Positions 16,791-26,563 of a DNA stretch of 54,272 nucleotides are shown here, one piece after another. Under the pieces are notes generated by a model. That model did no database searches and was not told where the DNA came from. It saw nothing but the letters and a program-made list of their open reading frames with translations. Origin of the DNA: Pleurocapsa sp. CCALA 161 (GTDB taxonomy: Bacteria > Cyanobacteriota > Cyanobacteriia > Cyanobacteriales > Xenococcaceae); assembly GCF_003003995.1 (NCBI RefSeq), contig NZ_PVWF01000022.1, positions 1-54,272 on the forward strand, read 5' to 3'. How positions within the stretch are numbered: the first letter of the stretch is position 1; every line of letters begins with the position of its first letter. The position numbers were made by a program, and so were the translations under genes.

Positions 16791-18695
16791 TTATTTTTGT
16801 TGGAGATAAAAATTATAGCGATCGCGCAACTGTTCTGAAGTAAGATTTTTTGTCCAATATTCGACTAGAGCATGACCAAAAGCCCAGGCGCTGTTGTTGC
16901 CTACCTGATTATTTTCTAAGAGTAATGACCAGATTGAGCGCAAATTGAAATTGCTGATACTAGAGTTGGGATTGAGCAAGGTGTATAGATCATAAGCCAT
17001 CTGGAGTTTGCCCATGACTAGAGGAGCTTGTTCGACGGGGATTTGTTCGGCTAAGACGTAGGCGAGGGTTGGATTTCCTGTAGTCATGGTGGCAATAAAT
17101 TTCAGGATCGGGCTTTTCAACAATGAAGTTAAACCTTGAGTAGTAGCCATCTGACGAGTATAGCGATCAATAATCTTTGCCGTTGCATTGCTGCGGGCTT
17201 CGAGATTTCTCAAGAAGCGCGCCAGACGTAACTGTTTACTAGGAGCGATCGCTTGAACTAACTCTAACGATAATGCTTCTATATTCCATGCAGCCCGATT
17301 ACTACCCAGATCTTCAGTAACAATTGGCAGAATCAGATTGCAGATATCTCCTAGTTGTTCTACACGATAGCTAGTGGCTTCGCGAATAGACTTTTCTTTA
17401 GGCTGTGTACCTTCTTGCCAATCATAGGGGGGATTCCACTCGCGAATTGGGCGCAAGCGATCTACTTGAGTCACAATGCCGATCGCGCTTAAGTCTGGCA
17501 GATCTTGTTTGAGCGTCTGCAAAAAATCTAAATCCATTTGAAGAGCGGGATCTAAAGCAGGAGTAACTAGTAATAATAAGTCGGCGGTGGCTGCATAGTC
17601 TAATACTTGCGATCGCAATTCGGGGCGGTTTACCTGTTCGTAACCAGGAGTATCTAATAAGTTCAAAACTTCATTAGTTGGCGTTTTCCAGGTATAATTT
17701 TTGATTTGATCGGTACTGGGTAAAACATCAACCTCAGCTAAATCGGTTTGGAAAAGGGTATTAATCAGACTACTTTTTCCTGCCCCAGTACGCCCTACTA
17801 GAATTATATTCACAGGTTTTTGAGCAACTGCTGCCTCAGGTTCAACTGATTCCAAAATAGCCTTAAGGGTTTTGGTTTGGGCTTTTGGTAAAGCAGGATC
17901 GGGAGTAACGTTAGGGATAGGAATAGTAATAGCTTCATCCCCGTAGAGAGCGATCGCCTGTTGGGCTAGATTTCTTAAGGCTACTTCTCGCATTAATTGA
18001 CCAAGATTAACCAATAACTCTTGATTCGCCTGATTATTAAATTTCCTGGTAGCCTGTTTAGCGACAGCGGCAGACGGATTAATTAACCATTGTGACCAAT
18101 TAAATACCTGACCTAATTTGCGTGCTGATGGTTCTAGCTTTCGATAAACCTCAAATGCTTCTACTGCCTGTCCAATCGAAACCCGATTTAAAACAGGAGA
18201 TAGCTTTTGCATGGCGCGATCCGTATCGTCTACTGTACCGCGAATTAAACCATAAGCTTGGGGCAGATAAATATTAAGTAAAGGGCGTTTTACTTCAGGA
18301 TGATAAGTTTGAGCGATCGCACTAACCAATTCTAGACATCGTTGCCAGAAAGTCTGCCAATCTAACCAGATTGGCTCATCTGTCTTGGTTTTGGCGATTA
18401 CCTGTTGCAGAGCAATATTAATCTGCTGTTCTTGATTTGCTGATACATTTAGCTTCGAATCTGCCGATAACTCCTCTTGAATTTCGGCGATCGCCTCTTC
18501 CATTTCTGCCAAGGGTGATTTTGCCCACTTAACCAATAACCACCGCCACAGGGTGAAAATTACTACCACCACTCCCCAAATCCAGTTCAAACCCCAGTCG
18601 TGAATTTGCGAACCTGCTGCCACCAATAAAAAAATAACGATTGTTGCGATCGGCAACACTAGAACTACTATTTGCCAGGGTTTGATACTTACCAT
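16791..18695 (-). CDS. Membrane-associated GTPase (YcjF/DUF697-like)
   Basis: The 634-residue protein begins with two hydrophobic segments (about 6-28 and 33-52), then a helical region and a G domain from about residue 295: VGRTGAGKSSLIN (G1), LLDTPGYEQ (G3) and TQVDRLRP in the G4 position, where NKxD is usual. A C-terminal helical region of about 170 residues follows. It resembles cyanobacterial HSR1/YcjF-type GTPases attached to the inner or thylakoid membrane; their role is not established, though membrane remodelling or stress is often proposed. It lies 43 bases downstream of the hemB stop on the same strand, so cotranscription is possible. Confidence 0.8.
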   Translation of the reverse strand: MVSIKPWQIVVLVLPIATIVIFLLVAAGSQIHDWGLNWIWGVVVVIFTLWRWLLVKWAKSPLAEMEEAIAEIQEELSADSKLNVSANQEQQINIALQQVIAKTKTDEPIWLDWQTFWQRCLELVSAIAQTYHPEVKRPLLNIYLPQAYGLIRGTVDDTDRAMQKLSPVLNRVSIGQAVEAFEVYRKLEPSARKLGQVFNWSQWLINPSAAVAKQATRKFNNQANQELLVNLGQLMREVALRNLAQQAIALYGDEAITIPIPNVTPDPALPKAQTKTLKAILESVEPEAAVAQKPVNIILVGRTGAGKSSLINTLFQTDLAEVDVLPSTDQIKNYTWKTPTNEVLNLLDTPGYEQVNRPELRSQVLDYAATADLLLLVTPALDPALQMDLDFLQTLKQDLPDLSAIGIVTQVDRLRPIREWNPPYDWQEGTQPKEKSIREATSYRVEQLGDICNLILPIVTEDLGSNRAAWNIEALSLELVQAIAPSKQLRLARFLRNLEARSNATAKIIDRYTRQMATTQGLTSLLKSPILKFIATMTTGNPTLAYVLAEQIPVEQAPLVMGKLQMAYDLYTLLNPNSSISNFNLRSIWSLLLENNQVGNNSAWAFGHALVEYWTKNLTSEQLRDRYNFYLQQK

Positions 18696-18738
18696 GATGA
18701 ATTTGCTTTTGCACTACTTTTATCCTAGCGATATTTGA

Positions 18739-19749
<1,011 letters not shown>

Positions 19750-19768
19750 TCATTACTATCTGGCTAAT

Positions 19769-19787
19769 TAGAATGATAATCATTATT
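19769..19787. promoter_or_regulatory. Fur box 1 (hemB side)
   Basis: TAGAATGATAATCATTATT matches the 19-base Fur consensus GATAATGATAATCATTATC at 16 positions. It lies 26 bases before the hemB start. Confidence 0.7.
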
Positions 19788-19800
19788 ATATAGAGGCATG

Positions 19801-19819
19801 GATAATCATTATCATTATT
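19801..19819. promoter_or_regulatory. Fur box 2 (flavoprotein side)
   Basis: GATAATCATTATCATTATT matches the Fur consensus at 16 of 19 positions. It ends 8 bases before the GTG start of the flavoprotein, so a bound repressor would also cover its ribosome site. Confidence 0.7.
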
Positions 19820-19827
19820 TTTAGCGA

Positions 19828-21039
19828 GTGAAATTACCCAACTATATAGACATAGCGATTATTGGGGCAGGAGTTCAGGCACTTACTTTAACGACTCACT
19901 TGTTACAAAAAAGCGCGAAGCACTATTGTAAATTCCTGGTTTTCGATCCCAGTCAAACTTGGATGAGTCAATGGCAAGAGCAATTTGCAGCCCAACAGAT
20001 TTCTTATCTTCGTTCTCCTGCCGTCCATCATCCCGATCCCAATCCTTATGAATTAAGAAGATTTGCCGAACATAGAGATCGGGAATTGTTTCCACCTTAC
20101 GACAGACCAGGAACAGAATTATTTAACGATTTTTGTAGTGAAGTAATTCGTCGCTGGAAGTTATCAGATAAGGTTTATCGAGCAAAAGTCAGTCAGATTC
20201 TACCAATTAAACACGCTTCCCGTTCTCGTTTTCAATTAGTTCTAAATACGGGAGAAACTATAATTGCCCGTAGAGTGATACTGGCTACAGGAAGTGGTGA
20301 AATTCAACTTCCCGATTGGGTAGATAGAATTGCATCAGATTATCCCTTGGATAAATTATGTCATTCCCAACAGGTAAATTTACAACGGCTTAATTTAACA
20401 GGGGAACGTATTTTAATTATTGGTGGTGGCTTAACTAGCGGACATTTAGCTAAAGGTGCGATAAATCTGGGTGCAACTGTTACCTTGATGACCAGAAAGC
20501 AATTACAATCGAAAATCTTTGATGCCGATCCTGGTTGGTTAGGTCCTAAATATCTTAAAGACTTTCACGCCGAAAGCGATTGGTATGAGCGTTATCAGCG
20601 AATTCAACAAGCCCGTAATGGAGGTTCAATGACTCCTGAGATGATGTTGCAATTAAGCTTATCTGCTAATGAAGGCAAAATTATGATTGATGAATGCTGT
20701 CAAGTCAGCGACGCACATTGGCAAGATAATCTTTGGCAGGTTCGTTGTCATGATGGTAACAAACATCAATTCAACCGTATCTGGTTGGCGACTGGTACGA
20801 GATTTAATGTTATGGAGCATCCCTTGTTACAAGACGTACTAGAAACTTATCCCACAGAAATAGTTAACGGCTTACCCGTACTAGATGATTATTTGCGTCT
20901 ACCCAAGTCGAATTTTTTTATTATGGGTGGTTTAGCTGCCTTACAAATTGGCCCTGTAGCCAGAAATATCGGTGGTGGGAAAATGGCTTGCGATCGCATT
21001 GTACCAGCAATTGTTAAACCTAGTTTGGCGATCGGGTGA
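19828..21039 (+). CDS. FAD/NAD(P)-dependent oxidoreductase, monooxygenase-like
   Basis: Starts at GTG 19828; no other start fits between the Fur box and the conserved N-terminus. The 403-residue protein has two dinucleotide-binding motifs, IAIIGAGVQALT at residue 8 (FAD) and ILIIGGGLTSGHLA near residue 194 (NADPH), with the linking ATGSGE and a late ATGTRF. The layout resembles lysine/ornithine N-hydroxylases and other class B flavin monooxygenases; FDPSQTWMSQWQEQF near residue 40 is typical of them. Control by Fur is likely, so a job in iron acquisition or siderophore chemistry is attractive, but no siderophore genes are near. The substrate is unknown. Confidence 0.75.
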   Translation: MKLPNYIDIAIIGAGVQALTLTTHLLQKSAKHYCKFLVFDPSQTWMSQWQEQFAAQQISYLRSPAVHHPDPNPYELRRFAEHRDRELFPPYDRPGTELFNDFCSEVIRRWKLSDKVYRAKVSQILPIKHASRSRFQLVLNTGETIIARRVILATGSGEIQLPDWVDRIASDYPLDKLCHSQQVNLQRLNLTGERILIIGGGLTSGHLAKGAINLGATVTLMTRKQLQSKIFDADPGWLGPKYLKDFHAESDWYERYQRIQQARNGGSMTPEMMLQLSLSANEGKIMIDECCQVSDAHWQDNLWQVRCHDGNKHQFNRIWLATGTRFNVMEHPLLQDVLETYPTEIVNGLPVLDDYLRLPKSNFFIMGGLAALQIGPVARNIGGGKMACDRIVPAIVKPSLAIG

Positions 21040-21143
21040 TTTTTTCGTTGTACATTTTGTTTTTTCGGCTAAAAGCTTATTGACACTTAGGAAATATGTC
21101 TCTAATAATTGATTTGGCGTATTGTGAAGTCAACTAAAACTTA

Positions 21144-21578
21144 ATGCACATTGAACCCACCTACACTTCAGTCGGTAGTCTTTTCCAGTATAGACCCATG
21201 TTTTTTATTCCTAAATATCAAAGGGCATACGCATGGGATTCTGAATCTCTCTCAGATTTTATAAAAGATTTAAAAAACTGTTTTGATAAAAGACAATCGG
21301 ATTCACCTATTAATCACTTTTTTGGTGGTGTTCTCAGCGTAAAACATTATGTATCTGGTGCAGTTAACCAACATGAGTATGAAATCATAGATGGTCAACA
21401 AAGAATTGCTACTTTTATTTTATTAGTTAATCGTATTATCAAAAATTATGAAGACCTATTATCGTATGTTCAAGATTCAGGTAATTCAGAGAATACATCA
21501 ATAATTGAAGGAAGGATCAAATTATTAAAGCCAAGATTTATTGTATTTGATTTAATTTGCAATAGTGAATCAAATTAG
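21144..21578 (+). pseudogene. Truncated DUF262 (GmrSD/ParB-like nuclease) gene
   Basis: The 144 residues are the N-terminus of a DUF262 protein: FFIPKYQRAYAWDSESLSDF, HFFGGVLSV and the NTP/nuclease motif EIIDGQQRIATFILL. Full members run to about 350-650 residues and some act as type IV restriction enzymes (GmrSD) against modified phage DNA. Here the frame stops after the start of the next helical region, and the following DNA is a toxin remnant on the other strand. The gene is probably broken and inactive, although the short product could still be made. Confidence 0.7.
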
Positions 21579-21579
21579 T

Positions 21580-21723
21580 TCAATCACCTTTTCGATAGTG
21601 ATAGCGAGCTTGCAGAAAATAAACGCGATCGCCTTTCACTTTATAAACTAAGTAATGTTCCAAGTCGATACGACGCGACCAAGTCTCAGAAGCTGTATAT
21701 TCCAAAGGCGATGTTGGTAAGAT
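21580..21723 (-). pseudogene. yoeB-type toxin remnant (C-terminal 47 codons)
   Basis: The minus strand reads PLEYTASETWSRRIDLEHYL, then VYKVKGDRVYFLQARYHY and RKGD before a stop. This is the C-terminal half of Txe/YoeB mRNA interferases (WSRRI, HxLVY, RYHY signature). There is no start codon; a stop lies just upstream, and no yefM antitoxin is present. The end nearly abuts the DUF262 fragment, so both appear to be remnants joined by deletion. Confidence 0.75.
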
Positions 21724-21843
21724 TTATTCTCGATCGCATAATATTTCGTGATGCAAGATCCCACAGATAAGCGAAGTAACTCGTATCTTGTACCATTGAA
21801 CTAAATAAAATAGAATAACCAGCTACTCTCTCCACTAATAACT

Positions 21844-22743
21844 ATGACTACAGCAACCAATCAAACTCAACTCAACTCTAGTATTGGCGGAACAAAGAAT
21901 GTTTACCACTGGAATTTTTTAGACAAACAATATCAAGTCGTCTATGAAACTATCGGACAGGGAAACCCTGTTTTGTTACTTCCTGCATTTAGTACGGTTT
22001 CCAGTCGCACAGAAATGAAAGGTATTGCTAGTATACTGGCTACACAATATGAAGTGACGGTTTTAGATTGGTTGGGGTTTGGCGAGTCTCAATGTCCACC
22101 TGTGGATTATAATCCCGTATTATTTCAGCAGTTGTTGGGAGATTTTAGTAAATCAGTTTTTAATAGCCCAATTATCTTTATTGCTGCGGGTCATGCTGCT
22201 GGATACGCCTTAAAATTTGCACAGGATAACCTAGATATAGTTTCTAAACTAATTTTAATTGCTCCCACTTGGCAAGGGCCTTTAAGAGTTATGGGTTTAC
22301 CAGATAGCATGAGAAATGGCGTTAAAAACCTGGTGCGATCGCCTGTTATCGGACAAGGGTTATACTATCTCAACACTACCCCTTCCTTTCTCCGCTTCAT
22401 GTACAAACGTCACGTCTATGTGGATGAAAGTAAACTAACCCCTGAGTTTATCGCCCAAAAACACCAAATAACTTCCAAAGAGGGTGCGAGATATGCCCCT
22501 GCTGCCTTTGTTACTGGTGCGATCGATCCTGTGAATAATAGAGAGGAGTTTTTGCAGCTTCTAGAATCTGTATCAACACCCGTATCAATCATTCTTGCAG
22601 AAAATGCACCACCCAAATCGAAAGCCGAAATGTTAGCAATGGCAGAATTAGAACAAGTGCAAACAGTCAGATTACCTGGAACTTTAGGTATTTATGAAGA
22701 GTATCCTCAAGCGGTAACAGAAGCGATTCATAAGTTTCTTTAA
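21844..22743 (+). CDS. Alpha/beta-hydrolase-fold protein lacking the catalytic triad
   Basis: The 299-residue protein has the alpha/beta-hydrolase layout: VLLLPAFSTVSSRTEMKG (oxyanion region), VTVLDWLGFGES, and an elbow IAAGHAAGYAL. In that elbow the usual Gly-x-Ser-x-Gly Ser is Ala118. The expected acid (ILAENAPP) is Asn and the expected His loop (LPGTLGIYEEYP) has Leu, so all three triad residues seem absent. It is unlikely to be a standard hydrolase; a binding or scaffold role is possible. The C-terminal YPQAVTEAIHKFL is typical for the fold. It stands alone. Confidence 0.8.
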   Translation: MTTATNQTQLNSSIGGTKNVYHWNFLDKQYQVVYETIGQGNPVLLLPAFSTVSSRTEMKGIASILATQYEVTVLDWLGFGESQCPPVDYNPVLFQQLLGDFSKSVFNSPIIFIAAGHAAGYALKFAQDNLDIVSKLILIAPTWQGPLRVMGLPDSMRNGVKNLVRSPVIGQGLYYLNTTPSFLRFMYKRHVYVDESKLTPEFIAQKHQITSKEGARYAPAAFVTGAIDPVNNREEFLQLLESVSTPVSIILAENAPPKSKAEMLAMAELEQVQTVRLPGTLGIYEEYPQAVTEAIHKFL

Positions 22744-22834
22744 GCGATTGCCTTTTATCCCCCTGCTGTTATTGATAGAGTATATTTATTAATCATTTAG
22801 ATCATGAGCGATTGATTATCATTAAAGCAGAGCC

Positions 22835-23434
22835 ATGAAACTTTCTGAAATTGATGTTAACAACTTATCACCAAGTCAAATAACTCAAATATTATTTGGC
22901 TTTGTTGAAGATGATAAAAAACAAGGAGATTGTATTTTTACATTGGGTGGAAGAGGTATTGAAAGAGTACATAAAGCTGTAGAATTATTCAATTTAAAAC
23001 GTGCAGATTATATTCTATTTTCTGGTGGTTCGGGATATGGTAAATACACTTACCCTTTGTCATGGACAATGCGAGATAATGCTGTAAAGCTTAACGTTCC
23101 AGAAGACAAAATTTTAGTTGAAGATCGTTCAAATCATTCCAAAGATGGCGTGATCGCATCTTTATTTACATTAGAAGATAAATTTGGGATTCATCGGATT
23201 AAAAATATTTTGGTTATTAGCACTCCTTGGAACTACAGAAGAGCAATGTTGACTCTCAAGACATATTATCCTAAATGGATAAAATATACCTGGTGTCCAG
23301 CCAACTATAAACAACATCAACCTGATAATTGGTGGAAATATCCTGAAGCTCACGGCTATGTAATGAAAGAGATAACCAATCTAGTAAAATATGTTCGTGA
23401 GGGACAGTTGATGGATGTCGAAGTTGAAATTTAA
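22835..23434 (+). CDS. YdcF-family (DUF218) protein
   Basis: A 199-residue Rossmann-like protein of the ElyC/SanA/YdcF superfamily: FTLGGRGIERVHKAVELF, LFSGGSGYGK, VEDRSNHSKDGVIAS and ILVISTPWNYRRAMLTLK. The conserved Gly-Gly, Glu-Asp-x-Ser and the late Arg/His pocket are visible. There is no membrane segment, unlike SanA, so it is probably cytosolic. Family members bind nucleotide-like ligands or affect the cell envelope; the reaction here is unknown. TGATTATCATTA lies 14 bases upstream of the start, resembling half a Fur/Zur site. Confidence 0.8.
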   Translation: MKLSEIDVNNLSPSQITQILFGFVEDDKKQGDCIFTLGGRGIERVHKAVELFNLKRADYILFSGGSGYGKYTYPLSWTMRDNAVKLNVPEDKILVEDRSNHSKDGVIASLFTLEDKFGIHRIKNILVISTPWNYRRAMLTLKTYYPKWIKYTWCPANYKQHQPDNWWKYPEAHGYVMKEITNLVKYVREGQLMDVEVEI

Positions 23435-23502
23435 TTATCGCAAAAAATTTATTACGAGACTTTATAAATCATTTGAATACAGCAATATTTTATGTTTGGT
23501 AA

Positions 23503-24102
23503 TTATTGATTACACTTAATTGACAATAGTTTTCTAGATAAAATTTGTGTTAAAAGTTCATACCCCTGTTCGTTAAAATGTACACCATCTCTTGTTTTGA
23601 GAAACCTGGAGTAATCTAAATCTGCTCGCATTAAGGACCACAAATTACAAAAATGGCAACTTGTCAAATATGCAACATTGGTGGCAACTTGAACATATTT
23701 TTCTAGTTTTTCCATTGTCACAAAATTAGAATTAGGAAAAACTTTTTTACGTGCTGACAAAAGAGCTTGATTAATTGGTGGTGAACTAATAAGCAGTGTT
23801 TTTTCAGGTGTAATTTGCTTGATAATTGAAGACAAGTTATGTTCGTATTCTTTAATGTCAATTCCTTTGTTCTCACTAGCATCAGCCGTACCAAGCAGTA
23901 CTGTAACTAAATCTGGAGAATAATCCAAAACATCACTTCTTAGTCTACCTAGTGCGCCTCTAGTATTATCTCCTGGAACACCTGAATTAATAATAGTCCA
24001 ATTGGGTAAAGCTTGTTTTAGTCTGGGAACGAGTTTCAATATTCCATTAGGATCTTTTTCTTTGGCTGTAATGCTGTCTCCTAGACAAATAAGCTTGGGC
24101 AT
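23503..24102 (-). CDS. SGNH/GDSL-family hydrolase
   Basis: I choose ATG 24102 (MPKLICLGDSIT), which puts the catalytic block I GDSIT at residue 8 as is usual; the frame is open to 24168. Gly in block II is in NSGVPGDNTRGAL, and the Asp-His dyad is in RDGVHFNEQGYELL. Block III, normally GxND, reads LLGTADAS, so the Asn that helps form the oxyanion hole is replaced. It is a likely cytosolic esterase/lipase-type enzyme of unknown substrate. It diverges from the COG0523 gene; the possible Zur box lies between them. Confidence 0.8.
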   Translation of the reverse strand: MPKLICLGDSITAKEKDPNGILKLVPRLKQALPNWTIINSGVPGDNTRGALGRLRSDVLDYSPDLVTVLLGTADASENKGIDIKEYEHNLSSIIKQITPEKTLLISSPPINQALLSARKKVFPNSNFVTMEKLEKYVQVATNVAYLTSCHFCNLWSLMRADLDYSRFLKTRDGVHFNEQGYELLTQILSRKLLSIKCNQ

Positions 24103-24168
24103 CGTTAATAAACTCGTACAACTAACTACATAGTAATAAATTTTAAAGCCATAACTATTTTTAACCAA

Positions 24169-24183
24169 TGAGATCGATTATCA
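24169..24183. promoter_or_regulatory. Possible Zur box
   Basis: TGAGATCGATTATCA fits the 7-1-7 palindrome TGATAATNATTATCA at 11 of 14 informative positions. It lies 29 bases before the COG0523 GTPase start. COG0523 genes are frequent Zur targets in cyanobacteria. Confidence 0.45.
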
Positions 24184-24211
24184 TTATCTAAAAGAGCTTA
24201 GGAATTACATT

Positions 24212-25180
24212 ATGGTAGCGACAACCAACAACACCGTACCCGTCACTGTACTAACTGGATATCTAGGTGCAGGAAAAACGACTCTCCTCAATCGCATACT
24301 GACTCATGAACACGGTAAGAAAGTAGCAGTAATCGTTAACGAGTTTGGAGAAGTGGGCATTGATAATCAACTGGTAATTGATGCCGATGAAGAAATCTTT
24401 GAGATGAATAATGGCTGTATTTGCTGTACAGTGCGTGGAGATTTAATTCGGATTATCAGTAACTTAATGAAACGTCGTCATAAGTTCGATCATTTGGTCA
24501 TCGAAACGACTGGTTTAGCCGATCCTGCCCCTGTAATTCAAACCTTTTTTGTCGATGAGGATATGAAAGATAAGATTGCTTTAGATGCAGTGGTTACGGT
24601 AGTTGATGCCAAACATATCCAACAACATTGGGATGCCGATGAAGCCCAAGAACAAATTGCCTTTGCCGATGTGATTCTCCTCAATAAAACCGATCTGGTT
24701 AGTCCTGAAGAATTAGCAGATTTAGAAAGCAAAATTCAAGGGATGAATAAGATGGCAAAAATCTATCGGACTCAAAATTCTGAATTATCGATGGATGCCT
24801 TATTAGGAGTACAAGCATTCGATCTAGATCGCGCTTTGGAAATCGATCCTGAATTTTTAAACGAAGATGCCCACGAACACGATGAGACAGTAAAATCTTT
24901 TGCCATAGTGGAATCTGGAGAACTAGACGGACAAAAACTAAATAATTGGTTGAGTAACCTACTACAAACTAAAGGGGTAGATATCTTTCGCATGAAAGGC
25001 ATTTTAAATATTGCTGGAGAAGATGAGCGATTTGTATTCCAGGGAGTACATATGCTACTTGATGGGAAACCAGACCGCCCTTGGAAAAAAGGTGAAACCC
25101 GTAAGAATGAATTAGTATTTATCGGTCGCAATCTAGATGAGGCACAACTGCGAGAGGACTTTAAGCAATGTTTGGTGTAG
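24212..25180 (+). CDS. CobW/COG0523-family metallochaperone GTPase
   Basis: The 322-residue protein has all hallmarks of the G3E GTPases: Walker A GYLGAGKTTLLNR, NEFGEVGID, the metal-binding GCICC (CxCC) motif, Walker B IETTGLADPAP and the G4 box NKTD. A C-terminal CobW_C domain follows with an acidic/His patch HEHDE that may bind metal. Members deliver zinc or other metals to enzymes. A possible Zur box upstream suggests zinc. It overlaps the next gene by 13 bases, so the two are co-translated. Confidence 0.9.
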   Translation: MVATTNNTVPVTVLTGYLGAGKTTLLNRILTHEHGKKVAVIVNEFGEVGIDNQLVIDADEEIFEMNNGCICCTVRGDLIRIISNLMKRRHKFDHLVIETTGLADPAPVIQTFFVDEDMKDKIALDAVVTVVDAKHIQQHWDADEAQEQIAFADVILLNKTDLVSPEELADLESKIQGMNKMAKIYRTQNSELSMDALLGVQAFDLDRALEIDPEFLNEDAHEHDETVKSFAIVESGELDGQKLNNWLSNLLQTKGVDIFRMKGILNIAGEDERFVFQGVHMLLDGKPDRPWKKGETRKNELVFIGRNLDEAQLREDFKQCLV

Positions 25181-26247
25181 GCACAAAGGGGAAAGTCTTA
25201 TTTCAACAGCAGTGGCAGGGTAGTCTCTCAGAATATGTTACAGCAGTAGCCTGGTCGCCTGATGGTCTATTAGCTGCTAGTTCGGCTGCGGGAGAAGTAG
25301 TTTTATGGCAAGATGGCAACCTGCTTAATTTATTACCTGCGGGATTAGCATCAATCGACTGCCTGGCTTTTTCCGCCGATGGCAAGTTTCTCGCTGCTGG
25401 TGGACAAAATGGTCAAGTTAGAGTCTGGGAGGTGTTATCTAATAATCTTGTAGAAGATCGAGCAAATTTAATCGTCACATTAGATAATGCAGCGAAATGG
25501 ATAGATAAACTAAGTTGGCATCCTACTTGTAATCAATTAGCTTTTAGTTTAGGGCGTTACGTACAAATATGGGATGCGAATATACAAACAGTAATTACAA
25601 CTCTACCGTTTGCCAATTCCTCTGTCTTAGATTTAGCTTGGCAACCGAATGGAACAAATATTGCGATCGCCGGTGACGGTGGAATCAAAGTATGGTCTAC
25701 TCAAGATTGGGATGATGATCCCTATTTAATTGAAATGCCATCGGCTAGCATTGTTACTGCTTGGTCTGGGGATAGTAAATATATTGCTTCTGGTAATTTA
25801 GACAATACCATCACTGTTTTAGAATACGGTAGTTCTCATCCTTGGGTGATGCGGGGTTTTCCTGGTAAGATTTCCAATTTAACTTGGTCGCAACCATTGT
25901 TAAATAACACGCCTTTACTAGCAGCATCAAGTGTAGAGGGAATTGCTGTCTGGAAAAAAGCAGTGAAGGATGAGGATGGCTGGAATGCCAATATTTTAAC
26001 TGTACACGACGGTAGAATTAAGGCTTTAGAGTTTCACCCTCGTAGTTTATTACTCGCTTCAGCTGCTGATGATGGCTGGTTGGTTTTGTGGACAACAGCT
26101 AAACAAGTAGGGCAAATATTAGAAGGTGCTAGGGATGGTTTTGCTTGTCTGGCTTGGGATCAAGAGGGGAAGCAGTTAGCTGCTGGCGGACAGGATGGGG
26201 AGTTGATTATTTGGTCGGAGTCTAAGCGCGGTAAAGGTTTTGGATGA
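25168..26247 (+). CDS. WD40-repeat protein co-translated with the COG0523 GTPase
   Basis: The 359-residue protein consists of about seven WD40 repeats (VAWSPDGLLAASSAAGEVVL, LAFSADGKFLAAGGQNGQVR, LEFHPRSLLLASAADDGWLV, LAWDQEGKQLAAGGQDGELI) and so forms a beta-propeller without other domains. Propellers of this type are protein-binding platforms. Its ATG lies inside the COG0523 gene, overlapping its last 13 bases in another frame, which implies coupling and a shared task, perhaps holding the metallochaperone and its client. Confidence 0.88.
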   Translation: MFGVGTKGKVLFQQQWQGSLSEYVTAVAWSPDGLLAASSAAGEVVLWQDGNLLNLLPAGLASIDCLAFSADGKFLAAGGQNGQVRVWEVLSNNLVEDRANLIVTLDNAAKWIDKLSWHPTCNQLAFSLGRYVQIWDANIQTVITTLPFANSSVLDLAWQPNGTNIAIAGDGGIKVWSTQDWDDDPYLIEMPSASIVTAWSGDSKYIASGNLDNTITVLEYGSSHPWVMRGFPGKISNLTWSQPLLNNTPLLAASSVEGIAVWKKAVKDEDGWNANILTVHDGRIKALEFHPRSLLLASAADDGWLVLWTTAKQVGQILEGARDGFACLAWDQEGKQLAAGGQDGELIIWSESKRGKGFG

Positions 26248-26263
26248 TTTGAATTAGAGATTT

Positions 26264-26295
26264 GCGATCGCGGAGGATGGACGGAGTCCAATCGC
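26264..26295. repeat. HIP1-bounded mini-repeat
   Basis: The element begins with GCGATCGC, ends with ATCGC and contains GGAGGATGGACGGAGTCC (GGAC..GTCC palindrome). Small dispersed palindromes of this build are common in cyanobacteria. Confidence 0.5.
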
Positions 26296-26404
26296 CTTAT
26301 AACAAAACAATTAGCCATACAATAATTGATTATTAATTTCTTCAACTGTCAACGCACTGACTAAAATACCGAGCGTTGGTAAATGAAGGTATGATAAATA
26401 AGAA

Positions 26405-26435
26405 GCGATTAGGCTGCGCCTACCCTGCGGATCGC
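26405..26435. repeat. HIP1-like mini-repeat
   Basis: GCGAT...ATCGC arms enclose AGGCTGCGCCT, itself a palindrome. It is the second such element in the 316-base gap between the WD40 and GNAT genes; apart from these the gap holds nothing I can name. Confidence 0.5.
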
Positions 26436-26563
26436 TCTTTAAGGAAAATTATTTTCTACATAAGTAACATAATGGTTCGGACATTTTTAATTACATTCAG
26501 AATGTAAGGCATTCTCAACTTACCATGTAAATTTAGTATTAGTATGATGTTGAACTGTGACAA

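Noticed and set aside
22803-22824. Fur or Zur box upstream of the YdcF-family gene
   Set aside because: Only one half-site (GATTATCATTA) is convincing; the other half is missing.
26350-26400. Minus-strand coding scrap (LHLPTLGILVSALTVEEI) in the WD40-GNAT gap
   Set aside because: Too short and unrecognised, without a start codon; chance is likely.
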